From: WTGU01 sp965200925
Lineage (GTDB): Bacteria > Pseudomonadota > Alphaproteobacteria > UBA828
DNA: 64,000 nucleotides
Direction of reading: 5' to 3'
NCBI GenBank assembly: GCA_965200925.1
Contig: OZ241738.1
Span: 930,001-994,000 of the forward strand
Shown here: one piece after another, positions 7,938 to 16,927 of the stretch
How the letters are laid out: every line of letters begins with the position of its first letter
Position numbering within the stretch: position 1 is the first letter of the stretch
Translations under genes and position numbers: made by a program
The notes under the pieces: generated by a model
Seen by the model: the letters and a program-made list of their open reading frames with translations, nothing else
Database searches by the model: none
What the model was told of the DNA's origin: nothing

Positions 7938-8591
7938 ATGAGGGTCGACATCGTCTCGGACACGATCTGTCCGTGGTGCTATATCGGGAAGCGGCGGTTC
8001 GAGCGGGCGCTCGCCGCGTGTGGCAGCGCGGACGCCACGGTCGAGTGGCGGCCGTTCCAGCTCAATCCCGACATGCCTGCCGGGGGGGTGGACCGGCGCG
8101 GCTACATGATGGCCAAATTCGGTTCGGAAGCGCGGGTCGCCGAGATTTTCGACGCGATCGAGCACGCCGGCGCTGGCGAGAACATCCGCTTCGTCTTCGA
8201 CCGCATCGCTCGGACGCCCAACACCGTGGATTCCCACCGTCTGATCGCCTTCGCCGGGCGCCACGGCGCCCAGGACGCGACTGTCGAAGCCCTGTTCCGG
8301 CGCTATTTCGAGCGGGGCGAGGACATCGGCGACGATGACGTGCTCGTCGCCGCGGGCGAGGACGCCGGCCTGGACAAGGCGGCGGTGCGCCGGTTCCTCG
8401 CGGGCAGCGAAGGCGTCGAGGAGGTCAGGCGGGAGAGCGCGGCCGCGAGTCGTATGGGAGTCTCGGGCGTGCCATGCTTCGTTTTCGAGAACCGCTACGC
8501 CGTTTCCGGCGCGCAGGAACCGGCGGTGTTCGAACGGGTCTTCGATCTTGTCAATAACGGGCGGCTCAGCGCGCCGGCTGGCGTTCCTTAG
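7938..8591 (+). CDS. FrnE/DsbA-family thioredoxin-fold oxidoreductase
   Basis: The 217-residue protein belongs to the cytoplasmic DsbA-like/FrnE group. The active-site CPWC motif is in DTICPWCYIGKRRFE near the N-terminus, and a helical insertion follows. The cis-proline loop region is SGVPCFVFENRYAVSGAQ, with an extra cysteine as in many FrnE proteins. There is no signal peptide, so a cytoplasmic dithiol-disulfide role is likely. The start ATG at 7938 (MRVDIVSD) was chosen; an ATG at 7926 would add four residues. The gene converges with the AsmA-like gene and their last 26 bp overlap. Confidence 0.86.
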   Translation: MRVDIVSDTICPWCYIGKRRFERALAACGSADATVEWRPFQLNPDMPAGGVDRRGYMMAKFGSEARVAEIFDAIEHAGAGENIRFVFDRIARTPNTVDSHRLIAFAGRHGAQDATVEALFRRYFERGEDIGDDDVLVAAGEDAGLDKAAVRRFLAGSEGVEEVRRESAAASRMGVSGVPCFVFENRYAVSGAQEPAVFERVFDLVNNGRLSAPAGVP

Positions 8592-11500
8592 CGTCGCCCT
8601 CAGTCGGCTCGCCGTCGCCCAGGAACGAAAACAGGTTCCGCAGGAACCCCGGTGCGAGGGTGGCGATCGGGTTGATCGCGACGGCGGGCTCGTCGAAGGT
8701 GCCGTCGACTCTGTAGGTAGCCGCGAACACCCCGTCGCCCTCGCCGCCGACCAGGATCTCTCTCAGCAGAGGGATATTGCCGACGATGGCGCCGATGACG
8801 CTGTTGAACGCATAGGCCGGAACGATCGTGCCCTGAATGCCGACCTCGTCCGTCTTCAGGCCGAGTGTCCCTTCGGCGTTGATGCCGATGGACAGGCCCG
8901 CGGCCCTGGCGTCTTCCACGACGAGAACGTCGTCCACGATCGAGAACGGCATGGAGAACGTCGCGAAGGCGATGCCGTCGTTCCGCAGCGTGTCGAGAAT
9001 GCCGGTCAGCGTCGCGACGGAGAGGAGTTTGGCCAGCGTCGGCGCGTTTATCAGGCGATAGTCGCGAATCGTGACCGTGCCGGTGATCGGTGTATCCGGG
9101 AGGTCGTCGTGCAACACCGCCTCCATCAGGAGGCGCCCGCCAAGCGCGTTGTCGTAGATGTCGAAGACGCGCGCCACGGCGCCCGCATCGTCCGAGTGGA
9201 CGATCAGCCGGCGCTTGGCGCCCAGCGGCTCCAGGACCAGACGGAACGCGCCTCCGGTGGGAAGCGTCCCTTCGAGAGAACCGATGTGCCGGCCGGCGGG
9301 ATCGACGACGAAACGCGCTTGGGCGTCCGTCAATTGCCGGTTTTCGGCGGTAATCAGGCTCTGAACGGCGAGCTCCAGCACCAGCGGGCCCGAATCCGGC
9401 GAATCTTCCGCCATGAGCCGCTTCAGATACGGCCTCGCGTCGAGACTGGTGCCGGTGACGAAGACGAGCCAACCGCCGGCGGCGGCAGGTTCTATTCGCC
9501 CAGCGATGTCCGTCAGGCCGTAGCGGATGCGTTCGATGACGACGCCCCGGAGGGAGTCCAGCCCGCTTTCGAAAGCCGCCTGCCCCGCGCCGCGGAAATC
9601 GCCGGCTCGCACGTCGATGCCCGCGAGTTCGACGCCGCCCGACTCCGGAAACACCGCGACGACACGCATTCGTCCCTTTTCGCCTTCGGGCTTGGCCCAC
9701 AGGAGTTCCGGAATTTCGAGCGCGGCATTCTCCGCGTCGAGCGCGAGAGTCGCGCGCGGTGTCCCCCCCTGCCCCGGGTCGGTGAACACGGCATCGAGCG
9801 CGAGGCTCCCGCGCGCATAGGGCGCCAGATCGATTCCGAGGGCCGCCTGCCCTTCCGGCGTCAGGGTCGTGGAGAGGTTGTAACGGCTGGCGAACGGTGC
9901 GTCGTCGCCGAAATTCTCCCGCCAGGCGATCGTCGCGGGCATACTGTGAATCTTCGCCGCGCCCCGAAGATCCATGCCTGTGCCGTCGACGTCGATGCGG
10001 AACGTGCCCTCGGCCAATTCCAGCAGGCCGTCGAGCGCAGTCATCCGCCCGTCCTTCACCCGCGCCGTGGCGGTCAGCGTGATCTGCTCGCGCGCTACAT
10101 CCTTGAGCAGAGGCAGGGCAACCGTGAGTTCGGTTTCCACCGTGCCCCCGACACGCTCCGGCCGCAGCCCGACCGCCTCCATCAACGCGAGGCGCGGGTG
10201 GTCCAGCAGAGCGAGGGCGTCCGCCGCCGGCCCCTCCGCCTGCACGGCGGTCTGCATGCGCGGGCGTTCGGCGTGGATGTCGCTCAACCGCGCCGTCGCG
10301 CGCGGCGCCACGATCCCGAAAATTCGGCCGCCGCTCATCGTCAAATCGAGCGATTCGCCGGTGAAACGCGCTGTCCCGTCGACTCCCTCTGCGGGCGGCA
10401 TCGGGCGGAGATAGTGGATGCGCGCGCCCTCGAACGCGAAGGTGCCCGTGGCCGCCGCCGCGCTGAAGCGGCCGGTCTCGAAGGCACCTGGCTCGATGGC
10501 GAGCGCCGCCTCCAGATGCGTGATCGCGCCGTGCGCGACATTGCGCAGGATCCACTCCCTTCCGCCATCGATCACGCCTGCCGGCCAGTAGTCGGCGAGG
10601 CTGTCGAACGGCAGGTCGAACGCCTGGAAGCGCCCTTCGACGCCGACGCCGGCGTCGGTCCGCTGAATCTCGCCGGTCAGCGCGAAGCGCGGCCGGTCGG
10701 TGTCGAGCGCGAAGGAGTCGAGCGTCAGCCGGGAGAAGTCACCGTCGACGGTGCCCGCGGCCGCCAGCCGCTGGACCGCCACGGGCGCCGGGAGGATCTC
10801 TTGCAAGGTGATCTTCCCCTCCCCGCCCAAGACGTCGAAATCGACGTTCTCGATCGCGCCGGTCGGCGCCAGGGCGAGCGACACCGTGCCTGCGAACGGG
10901 ACCTGCGCCGCGACGGGCGTTTCCGGACCGGCGGCGAGGGTGGCGATGCGCGCACCCTCGAAGGCGACCGTGGCCATCGCTGGGCCGAAGCGTCCGGTCT
11001 CGAAGGCGCCCGGCTCGACGGCGAGCGCCGCGTCCAGATGCGTGATCGCGCCGTGGGCGACGTTGCGCAGGATCCAGTCCCTTCCGTCACCGAGCAGGCC
11101 CGACGGCCAGTAGTCGGCGAGGCTGTCGAACGGCAGGTCGAACGCCTGGAGATGCCCCTCGACACCGACGCCGACATCACTGCGCCGGACCACGCCGGCC
11201 AGCGAAAAGCGCGGCCGGTCGGTGTCGAGCGCGAAGGAGTCGAGCGTCAGCCGGGAGAAATCTCCGTCGACGGTGCCGACGGTCGCGAGCCGCCGCACCG
11301 CCACGGGCGTCGGAAGGACCTCCGGCAAGGTGATCTCCCCTTCTCCCCCCACGAGATCGAACTCAATGCCCTCGACGGCGCCGGTCGGCGTCAGGGCGAA
11401 CGACGCCGCGCCCGAGAGCGGGACCCGGAGCGCGGCGAACGCCTCCAGCGCGGGATCGATTCCGGCGAGTGCCGACGGGCGCAGGTCGGAGAAGGTGGCC

Positions 11501-12204
11501 GTGACCTCACTCCGGCCGCTTTGCCGGTCGCGCAGTGCCAGAACTTCGATATGGGCGTCGGCGCCTTCCAGCCGCGAGTCCAGCGACAGCAGGCCGGCGA
11601 TTCGGACCTCGTCGAAATCGACCACGAGATCGGCCTTGTGCGCCGTCCAGATCCGGCCGGTCGATTCGTCCGAGACGGCGAGGCGCGCGTCGAGAACGCC
11701 GACATGTTCGAGCCACGCCAGCGGGTGATCCTCGCGCGGCGGATCGAGCAGGCTGGCGGCCAGCGCGGCGCCGACCTCCGCGCTTTCGCCGTCGGCGCGG
11801 GCGAGACGCAGCCCCCCCTCCTCCGCGCGCAAGAGGGTCAGGCGCGGTCCGATCAGCTCGATCGACGACGGCGCGAGGATGCCACGCAACAGGGCGGCCC
11901 CGCTTAGCCCGAGCGAGACCTCCGGCGCCGTGACCAGGGGTTTGCCTCCGGCGTCGGCGATTCGCATATCGACCACCCGGACGTCGAGCGCGCGCTCCCA
12001 ACCGGCCCAGGTCAGGATCGTGTCGGCGAATTCGATCCGGTAAGGCGTATCGTCGTCCTGGAGCGCCTCCTCGATATAGGGCGACAGGAAACCGATGGAG
12101 AGCGGTCCGCTCGACAGCCGCCAAGCGCCGACCGCGAATACGACGGCGAGAGCGCCGAATACGGCGCCGGCAACATGAAGAACGATTCGGGCCGTCGATT
12201 TCAT
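8566..12204 (-). CDS. AsmA/DUF3971 family envelope protein with internal duplication
   Basis: This 1212-residue protein is a member of the AsmA-like/YhdP superfamily, long periplasmic beta-groove proteins thought to bridge inner and outer membranes in lipid transport. An N-terminal transmembrane segment (about residues 7-27) precedes a long beta-rich region. DUF3971-like blocks such as LRNVAHGAITHL occur twice, and the AsmA-like end contains GTLGLKTDEVGIQGTIVPAYAFNS and PLLREILVGGEGDGVFAATY. Two copies of a 174-residue unit lie in tandem (plus-strand 10415-11425). The ATG at 12204 begins a proper anchor sequence. It is divergent from glnE across 76 bp. Confidence 0.87.
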   Translation of the reverse strand: MKSTARIVLHVAGAVFGALAVVFAVGAWRLSSGPLSIGFLSPYIEEALQDDDTPYRIEFADTILTWAGWERALDVRVVDMRIADAGGKPLVTAPEVSLGLSGAALLRGILAPSSIELIGPRLTLLRAEEGGLRLARADGESAEVGAALAASLLDPPREDHPLAWLEHVGVLDARLAVSDESTGRIWTAHKADLVVDFDEVRIAGLLSLDSRLEGADAHIEVLALRDRQSGRSEVTATFSDLRPSALAGIDPALEAFAALRVPLSGAASFALTPTGAVEGIEFDLVGGEGEITLPEVLPTPVAVRRLATVGTVDGDFSRLTLDSFALDTDRPRFSLAGVVRRSDVGVGVEGHLQAFDLPFDSLADYWPSGLLGDGRDWILRNVAHGAITHLDAALAVEPGAFETGRFGPAMATVAFEGARIATLAAGPETPVAAQVPFAGTVSLALAPTGAIENVDFDVLGGEGKITLQEILPAPVAVQRLAAAGTVDGDFSRLTLDSFALDTDRPRFALTGEIQRTDAGVGVEGRFQAFDLPFDSLADYWPAGVIDGGREWILRNVAHGAITHLEAALAIEPGAFETGRFSAAAATGTFAFEGARIHYLRPMPPAEGVDGTARFTGESLDLTMSGGRIFGIVAPRATARLSDIHAERPRMQTAVQAEGPAADALALLDHPRLALMEAVGLRPERVGGTVETELTVALPLLKDVAREQITLTATARVKDGRMTALDGLLELAEGTFRIDVDGTGMDLRGAAKIHSMPATIAWRENFGDDAPFASRYNLSTTLTPEGQAALGIDLAPYARGSLALDAVFTDPGQGGTPRATLALDAENAALEIPELLWAKPEGEKGRMRVVAVFPESGGVELAGIDVRAGDFRGAGQAAFESGLDSLRGVVIERIRYGLTDIAGRIEPAAAGGWLVFVTGTSLDARPYLKRLMAEDSPDSGPLVLELAVQSLITAENRQLTDAQARFVVDPAGRHIGSLEGTLPTGGAFRLVLEPLGAKRRLIVHSDDAGAVARVFDIYDNALGGRLLMEAVLHDDLPDTPITGTVTIRDYRLINAPTLAKLLSVATLTGILDTLRNDGIAFATFSMPFSIVDDVLVVEDARAAGLSIGINAEGTLGLKTDEVGIQGTIVPAYAFNSVIGAIVGNIPLLREILVGGEGDGVFAATYRVDGTFDEPAVAINPIATLAPGFLRNLFSFLGDGEPTEGDAKERQPAR
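10415..11425. repeat. 522-bp in-frame tandem duplication inside the AsmA-like gene
   Basis: Matching landmarks recur exactly 522 bases apart, for example GCGGCCGGTC at 10689 and 11211, and CGTGATCGCG at 10519 and 11041. Both copies encode the blocks FSRLTLDSFALDTDRPRF, FDLPFDSLADYWP and LRNVAHGAITHL. Long stretches differ by only single bases, while other parts have diverged. Confidence 0.88.
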
Positions 12205-12259
12205 TCCGCTGCGCCGAGCCGGCAGGAGCGGCCATAGGCGATCCCACGATCGCCGCTCC

Positions 12260-12271
12260 TTGTAATACAAT
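12260..12271 (+). promoter_or_regulatory. palindrome and -10-like box before glnE
   Basis: TTGTAATACAA (12260-12270) is a perfect 11-bp palindrome in the 76-bp divergent spacer. It overlaps TACAAT (12266-12271), a good -10 match on the plus strand, but no clear -35 box precedes it. The GTG of glnE at 12281 is only 9 bases past this box and has no ribosome binding site. Confidence 0.35.
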
Positions 12272-12280
12272 CGATTCGTT

Positions 12281-15268
12281 GTGTCGCTCCTGGCTTTTCT
12301 CGACGACGGGGCTACCCTCCCCGAACCGGCCTCCACGGAACGGGCGCGCGCCGGTATGGCGGCGTGGCGGGCGGCGGCGGCCGGGCTCGGCGCCGACGAC
12401 GCCGCGTTCGCCGACGCCCTCGCCGCGGAGCCGCGCGGCCGCGCGTTCCTCGAAGGCGTGCTCGGCAACAGCCCGCATCTCGGCCAGTCCCTCGCGCGCG
12501 CGCCGGACCTGTTGCGAACGATGGCCGAGCACGGCCCCGACGGCGCGTTCGAACGCGCCGTGACCGAGGTTTCCGACGAGGCCTGCTGGCGGGCCGGGCG
12601 CGCCGCCGCCGCCGCGCGCCTCCGCGCGGCCAAGCGCCGGGCCTCGCTCACCGTCGCCCTCGCCGACATCGCCGGTGCATGGGATCTGGTCCAGGTGACC
12701 GGTGCCCTCACCTGCTTCGCGGATGCGGCGCTCGCCAGCGCGCTCGACCACGTGCTCCACCAAGCCGCCAAGCGCGGCGTTCTCTCCCCGCCGGACCAAG
12801 CCAACCCTGCGCGGGCGAGCGGGCTCGCCGTGCTCGGGATGGGCAAGCTCGGCGCGCACGAGCTCAACTATTCGAGCGACGTCGACCTGATCGTGCTGTT
12901 CGACCCGGCGCGCGTGCGCCACCGGGGGCCGGACGGGCCAGCGCAGGACTTGCACCGCGTCGTGCGCGACTTCATCGCGCTGTTGAGCGAGCGCACGAAC
13001 GACGGCTATGTCTACCGGACGGACCTCCGGCTCCGGCCCGACACGGGCGCGACGCCCCTGGCGGTATCGACCGTTGCCGCCGAGCAGTATTACGAGACCC
13101 TCGGCCAGAACTGGGAACGCGCCGCCATGATCAAGGCGCGCCCGGTCGCCGGCGATGCGACCGTCGGCGCCGAAATACTGGAGCGCTTGCACCCCTTCGT
13201 CTGGCGCAAATATCTTGATTTCGCCGCCATCCAGGATATCCAGTCGATCAAGCGGCAGATCGACGCGCGGCCCGGACGCCGCGGGATCGACGTGGCGGGC
13301 CATGACATCAAGCTCGGCGCGGGCGGCGTCCGGGAGATCGAGTTCTATGCCCAGACCCAGCAGCTCATCTGGGGCGGGCGGGATCCGTCGCTGCGTCCAC
13401 GCGCGACCTGCGACGCGCTGCGCGCGCTTGCCGCGGCCGGGCGCATGGGCGAAACGGCAGCCCGGGAGCTCGTCGACTCCTACGCCTTCCTCCGCCGGCT
13501 CGAACACCGTCTCCAGATGGTAGCCGACGAACAGACCCACACGCTGCCGGAGGATTCCGCCGGCCTGTCGGCGGTCGCACGCTTCCTGTGCTTCGCCGAC
13601 ACGGCCGCGCTGGCCGATACGCTGCGCGCCCATTTGCGGCGTGTCGAGGGCCATTACGCCGCGCTCTTCGAGGGCGAGCCCGCGCTCGGCAGCGCCGACG
13701 GCAACTTGGTTTTCACCGGTGCCGACGACGATCCCGACACCCTCGCCAGCCTGGCGCGGATGGGCTTCGGCGACGGCTCCGCCGTCTCCGCCGCGGTGCG
13801 CGGGTGGCATCACGGGCGCATCCGGGCGACCCGCAGCACGCGCGCGCGGGAATTGCTGACCGAGCTCATGCCGGCGTTGCTCGGCACGCTCGCCAGGACC
13901 GCCAGCCCCGACGCGGCCTTCCGCAAGTTCGACGAGTTTCTCAGCAAGCTGCCGTCCGGGGTCCAGCTGTTCTCGCTGTTCCACGCCAATCCCGGCCTGC
14001 TCGCCCGCTTGGCCGAGATCATGGGCAGCGCGCCGCGCATCGCCGAGCATCTGAGCCGTCGCCCGAGCCTCCTCGAAGGGCTTCTCACCGGCGAGTCCGG
14101 CGGCCCGCCGCCGACACCGGAAGCCCTGTGCGACGACCTCCGCCGCACGCTCGCGTCCGCGAAGGATTTCCAGGACGTGCTCGACGGGACGAGACGCTGG
14201 CAGCACGAGCGTGAATTCGCCGTCGGGATGCGTATCCTGAAGGGCGACGATCCGGCCGAGCGCGCCGCGGAAGCTCTGTCGAACCTGGCCGACGCGGTGC
14301 TTGCCGGCTTGCTGCCGCGCGTGGAGGAGGAATTCGCCCGCGGCCACGGCACGGTGCCGGGCGGGCGCTTCGCCGTGATCGGCATGGGCAAGCTCGGCAG
14401 TCGCGAATTGACCTTCGAAAGCGATCTCGACGTCGTGTTCCTCTACGACGCGCCGGAAGGCTTCGGCGCGGTGTCGGACGGCCCCCGTGGCTTGGCGGCG
14501 AGCCACTATTACGCCCGCCTGGGGCAGCGCATGGCGAGCGCCGTCAGCGCGCTCACCGCCGAGGGGCGGCTCTATGCGATCGACACCCGGTTGCGACCTT
14601 CAGGCGACTCCGGTCCCACCGCGACCGAGGCCCAGGCCTTCCGCCGCTACCAGGAGAACGACGCCTGGACGTGGGAGCACATGGCGCTGACCCGCGCCCG
14701 CCCGATCGCCGGCAACCCGGACCTGTGCGCGGCGGCCATGGAGGGGATCCGGGCGATTCTCACGACCCCCCGCGACCCCGATACCCTGCTGGCGGACGTG
14801 GCCGCGATGCGGGAGCGCGTCGACGGCGAACGGCATGCGGAAAATCCGTGGCGCCTCAAGCATGTCCGCGGCGGCCTGCTCGACCTCGAATTCGTCGCCC
14901 AGTACCACCTGCTGCGCCACGCCGCGCAGCACCCGGCGATCCTCGTGCAATCGACGCGGGCGATGTTTGTCCGGCTCGGCGAGACCGGCCTGCTGGAGGC
15001 GGCGGAGGCGGCGGCGCTCGCTGACGCCACCGCCTTCCTTCACCGCCTCCAGGGCCTGCTCCGGCTGACGGTCGGCACCAACCGGGACGTTGCGCGGTTC
15101 TCGACGGGCGTCCGCGACACCTTGTCGCGGGCGATGGGAGCGGCGGATTTCGCCGCTATCGAGGCCCGGCTCGCGGCCGTGCAGAATCGCGTCCGCACGG
15201 GCTACGATCGCCTGCTCGCGGCGCCCGCCGCGTCCCTCCAGCGAAAACGGGAAGGAACCGACCGATGA
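12281..15268 (+). CDS. glnE: bifunctional glutamine synthetase adenylyltransferase/adenylyl-removing enzyme
   Basis: GlnE adds and removes AMP on glutamine synthetase in response to nitrogen status, usually through PII proteins. The 995-residue protein has two nucleotidyltransferase domains. The N-terminal, AMP-removing domain carries GMGKLGAHELNYSSDVDLIVLFD near residue 190; the C-terminal adenylylating domain carries GMGKLGSRELTFESDLDVVFLYD near residue 703. The usual regulatory linker and C-terminal helical domain are present, so the protein looks complete. The start is a GTG at 12281 with no Shine-Dalgarno, which suggests a leaderless or poorly initiated message. The stop overlaps the bcp start by 4 bp (ATGA). 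Confidence 0.95.
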   Translation: MSLLAFLDDGATLPEPASTERARAGMAAWRAAAAGLGADDAAFADALAAEPRGRAFLEGVLGNSPHLGQSLARAPDLLRTMAEHGPDGAFERAVTEVSDEACWRAGRAAAAARLRAAKRRASLTVALADIAGAWDLVQVTGALTCFADAALASALDHVLHQAAKRGVLSPPDQANPARASGLAVLGMGKLGAHELNYSSDVDLIVLFDPARVRHRGPDGPAQDLHRVVRDFIALLSERTNDGYVYRTDLRLRPDTGATPLAVSTVAAEQYYETLGQNWERAAMIKARPVAGDATVGAEILERLHPFVWRKYLDFAAIQDIQSIKRQIDARPGRRGIDVAGHDIKLGAGGVREIEFYAQTQQLIWGGRDPSLRPRATCDALRALAAAGRMGETAARELVDSYAFLRRLEHRLQMVADEQTHTLPEDSAGLSAVARFLCFADTAALADTLRAHLRRVEGHYAALFEGEPALGSADGNLVFTGADDDPDTLASLARMGFGDGSAVSAAVRGWHHGRIRATRSTRARELLTELMPALLGTLARTASPDAAFRKFDEFLSKLPSGVQLFSLFHANPGLLARLAEIMGSAPRIAEHLSRRPSLLEGLLTGESGGPPPTPEALCDDLRRTLASAKDFQDVLDGTRRWQHEREFAVGMRILKGDDPAERAAEALSNLADAVLAGLLPRVEEEFARGHGTVPGGRFAVIGMGKLGSRELTFESDLDVVFLYDAPEGFGAVSDGPRGLAASHYYARLGQRMASAVSALTAEGRLYAIDTRLRPSGDSGPTATEAQAFRRYQENDAWTWEHMALTRARPIAGNPDLCAAAMEGIRAILTTPRDPDTLLADVAAMRERVDGERHAENPWRLKHVRGGLLDLEFVAQYHLLRHAAQHPAILVQSTRAMFVRLGETGLLEAAEAAALADATAFLHRLQGLLRLTVGTNRDVARFSTGVRDTLSRAMGAADFAAIEARLAAVQNRVRTGYDRLLAAPAASLQRKREGTDR

Positions 15269-15738
15269 CCAGGACGATCGAGGCCGGCAGCCCGGCACCG
15301 GACTTCACGGCGCCCTGCGACGACGGCGGCACGTTCACCCTGTCGAGCCTCCGCGGTAAGGCGGTGGTGCTCTATTTCTATCCCCGCGACGACACTCCCG
15401 GGTGTACGCGCGAGGCGCAAGGCTTTACGGAGGCACTGCCTGCGTTCGCCGAAGCGGGCGCAGACGTCGTCGGAGTCTCCAAGGACACCCCCGCCAGCCA
15501 CGACAAGTTCAAGGCGAAATACGGCTTGCCCTTCCGGCTCGTGTCGGACTCTGACGGCGACATCTGCGAACGCTACGGGGTCTGGGTGGAGAGGAAGAAC
15601 TACGGCAAAACCTACATGGGCATCGAGCGTTCGACCTTCCTGATCGGGGCCGACGGGGTCGTGGGCCGGGTCTGGCGCCGGGTCAAGGTTCCGGGCCATG
15701 TCGATGCCGTCCTGGCGGCCGTGCGCGCCATGGAATGA
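15265..15738 (+). CDS. bcp: thioredoxin-dependent peroxiredoxin (Bcp/PrxQ type)
   Basis: This 157-residue cytoplasmic peroxiredoxin reduces hydroperoxides. The peroxidatic cysteine is in DDTPGCTREAQGF. The second cysteine found five residues later in E. coli Bcp is replaced by glutamine, so this protein either works as a 1-Cys enzyme or uses another partner. C19 (DFTAPCDDG) and C92 (GDICERYG) remain. The end contains IERSTFLIGADG and VPGHVDAVL, typical of the family. Its ATG overlaps the glnE stop by 4 bp, an arrangement I recall from other alphaproteobacteria. It converges with prfB across 28 bp. Confidence 0.92.
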   Translation: MTRTIEAGSPAPDFTAPCDDGGTFTLSSLRGKAVVLYFYPRDDTPGCTREAQGFTEALPAFAEAGADVVGVSKDTPASHDKFKAKYGLPFRLVSDSDGDICERYGVWVERKNYGKTYMGIERSTFLIGADGVVGRVWRRVKVPGHVDAVLAAVRAME

Positions 15739-15766
15739 CCCGATCTCCCATTTCCGCCGTCGCGTG

Positions 15767-16898
15767 CTACCGCCGGCGGCGCTCGTCCGGGTCTCCCAGC
15801 GCGCCGATCCGGGCAGCCAGGGAGGCCGCGAGGAAGCCGTCGATGCCGCCGTCGAGCACGGCGTCGGGGTTGCTGCTCTCCACGTTGGTGCGGAGGTCCT
15901 TCACGAGGCGATAGGGCTGAAGGACGTAGGAGCGGATCTGGTGACCCCAGCCGATGTCGCTCTTCTGGTCGGCGAGCCGCCGGGTCTCCGCCTCCCGCTC
16001 TTGCAGCGCCCGTTCGTAGAGCCGCGCGCGCAGCATGGAGAGCGCCGCGGCCTTGTTCCGGTGTTGCGAGCGTTCGGCCTGGCACTGGACGACGATACCG
16101 GTGGGGAGATGGGTGATGCGGACGGCGCTGTCCGTCCGGTTGACGTGCTGCCCGCCCGCGCCCGACGCCCGGTAGGTGTCGATGCGCAGGTCCTTTTCCG
16201 CGAATTCGCCCGCGATCGCGTCATCGACCACGGGATAGATCCAGGCCGAGGCGAAGCTCGTATGCCGGCGCGCCCCGGCGTCGAACGGCGAGATGCGAAC
16301 CAGGCGATGGACGCCGCCCTCGGTCTTGAGCCAGCCATAGGCGTTGGCACCGGAGACCTTGACCGCGGCCGATTTAATGCCCGCCTCCTCGCCCGGGCTC
16401 TCCGCGATCCATTCCACCGCATAGCCGCGCCGCTCGGCCCAGCGCACATACATGCGCAGCAGCATTTCTGCCCAGTCCTGCGATTCGGTGCCGCCGGCCC
16501 CGGCGTGGACCTCGAGGAAGCAGTCGTTCCCGTCGGCTTCGCCCGAGAGAAGGCTTTCGATCTCGCGCCTCCTGGCTTCTTCACGAAGCCCGGCGAGGGC
16601 GGCTTCCGCCTCCCGGCGGGCCGAGTCGTCGTCTTCCTCCTCGGCGAGTTCGGCGAGGGCGAGAGCGTCCTCGAAATCCCGCTCGAGCCGGCGGGTGCCG
16701 GCAAGCGCCGCGTCGAGGCGGGTGCGCTCCCGCATGACTGAACGGGCGCGCGCGGAATCCGCCCAGAGGTCCGGGTCTTCGGCCTCTTCGTTCAGGGCGG
16801 CCAAGCGGCGTTCGGCGGTATCCGGGTCAAAGATGCCTCCTCAGCAGCGCCAGCGACTGCTTGATGTCGTCCGCGAGCGAAGCGATCTCGGCGCGCAT
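15767..16898 (-). CDS. prfB: peptide chain release factor 2, with programmed +1 frameshift
   Basis: RF2 terminates translation at UGA and UAA. The protein is read in two frames: a 23-codon leader from the ATG at 16898 ends in CTT followed by TGA (16829-16827), then a +1 shift enters the main frame at GAC (16828). The total is 376 residues. The main part contains the SPF stop-codon recognition tripeptide (VRISPFDAG) and the catalytic GGQ (GAGGQHVNRTD). A Shine-Dalgarno-like AGGAGG lies just before the shift codon, as in E. coli prfB. This lets low RF2 levels raise its own synthesis. The mrcA stop is 29 bp upstream of the start. Confidence 0.95.
16826..16841 (-). promoter_or_regulatory. RF2 programmed frameshift site
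   Basis: On the minus strand the sequence reads AGGAGGCATCTTTGAC: an internal Shine-Dalgarno, then the slippery CTT codon (16832-16830), the in-frame TGA (16829-16827) and C. The core CTTTGAC matches the classic prfB recoding site. Confidence 0.93.
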
Positions 16899-16927
16899 GG
16901 TCGGCCCGAACCCGTCGAAGAATGGGC

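Noticed and set aside
8335..11907. Very long open frame on the plus strand (over 1100 codons)
   Set aside because: It is opposite the AsmA-like gene, has no recognisable motif, and its open state follows from the GC-rich codons of the real gene.
11507..14506. Long open frame on the minus strand opposite glnE
   Set aside because: glnE has both nucleotidyltransferase motifs in the plus frame; the minus frame is low-complexity.
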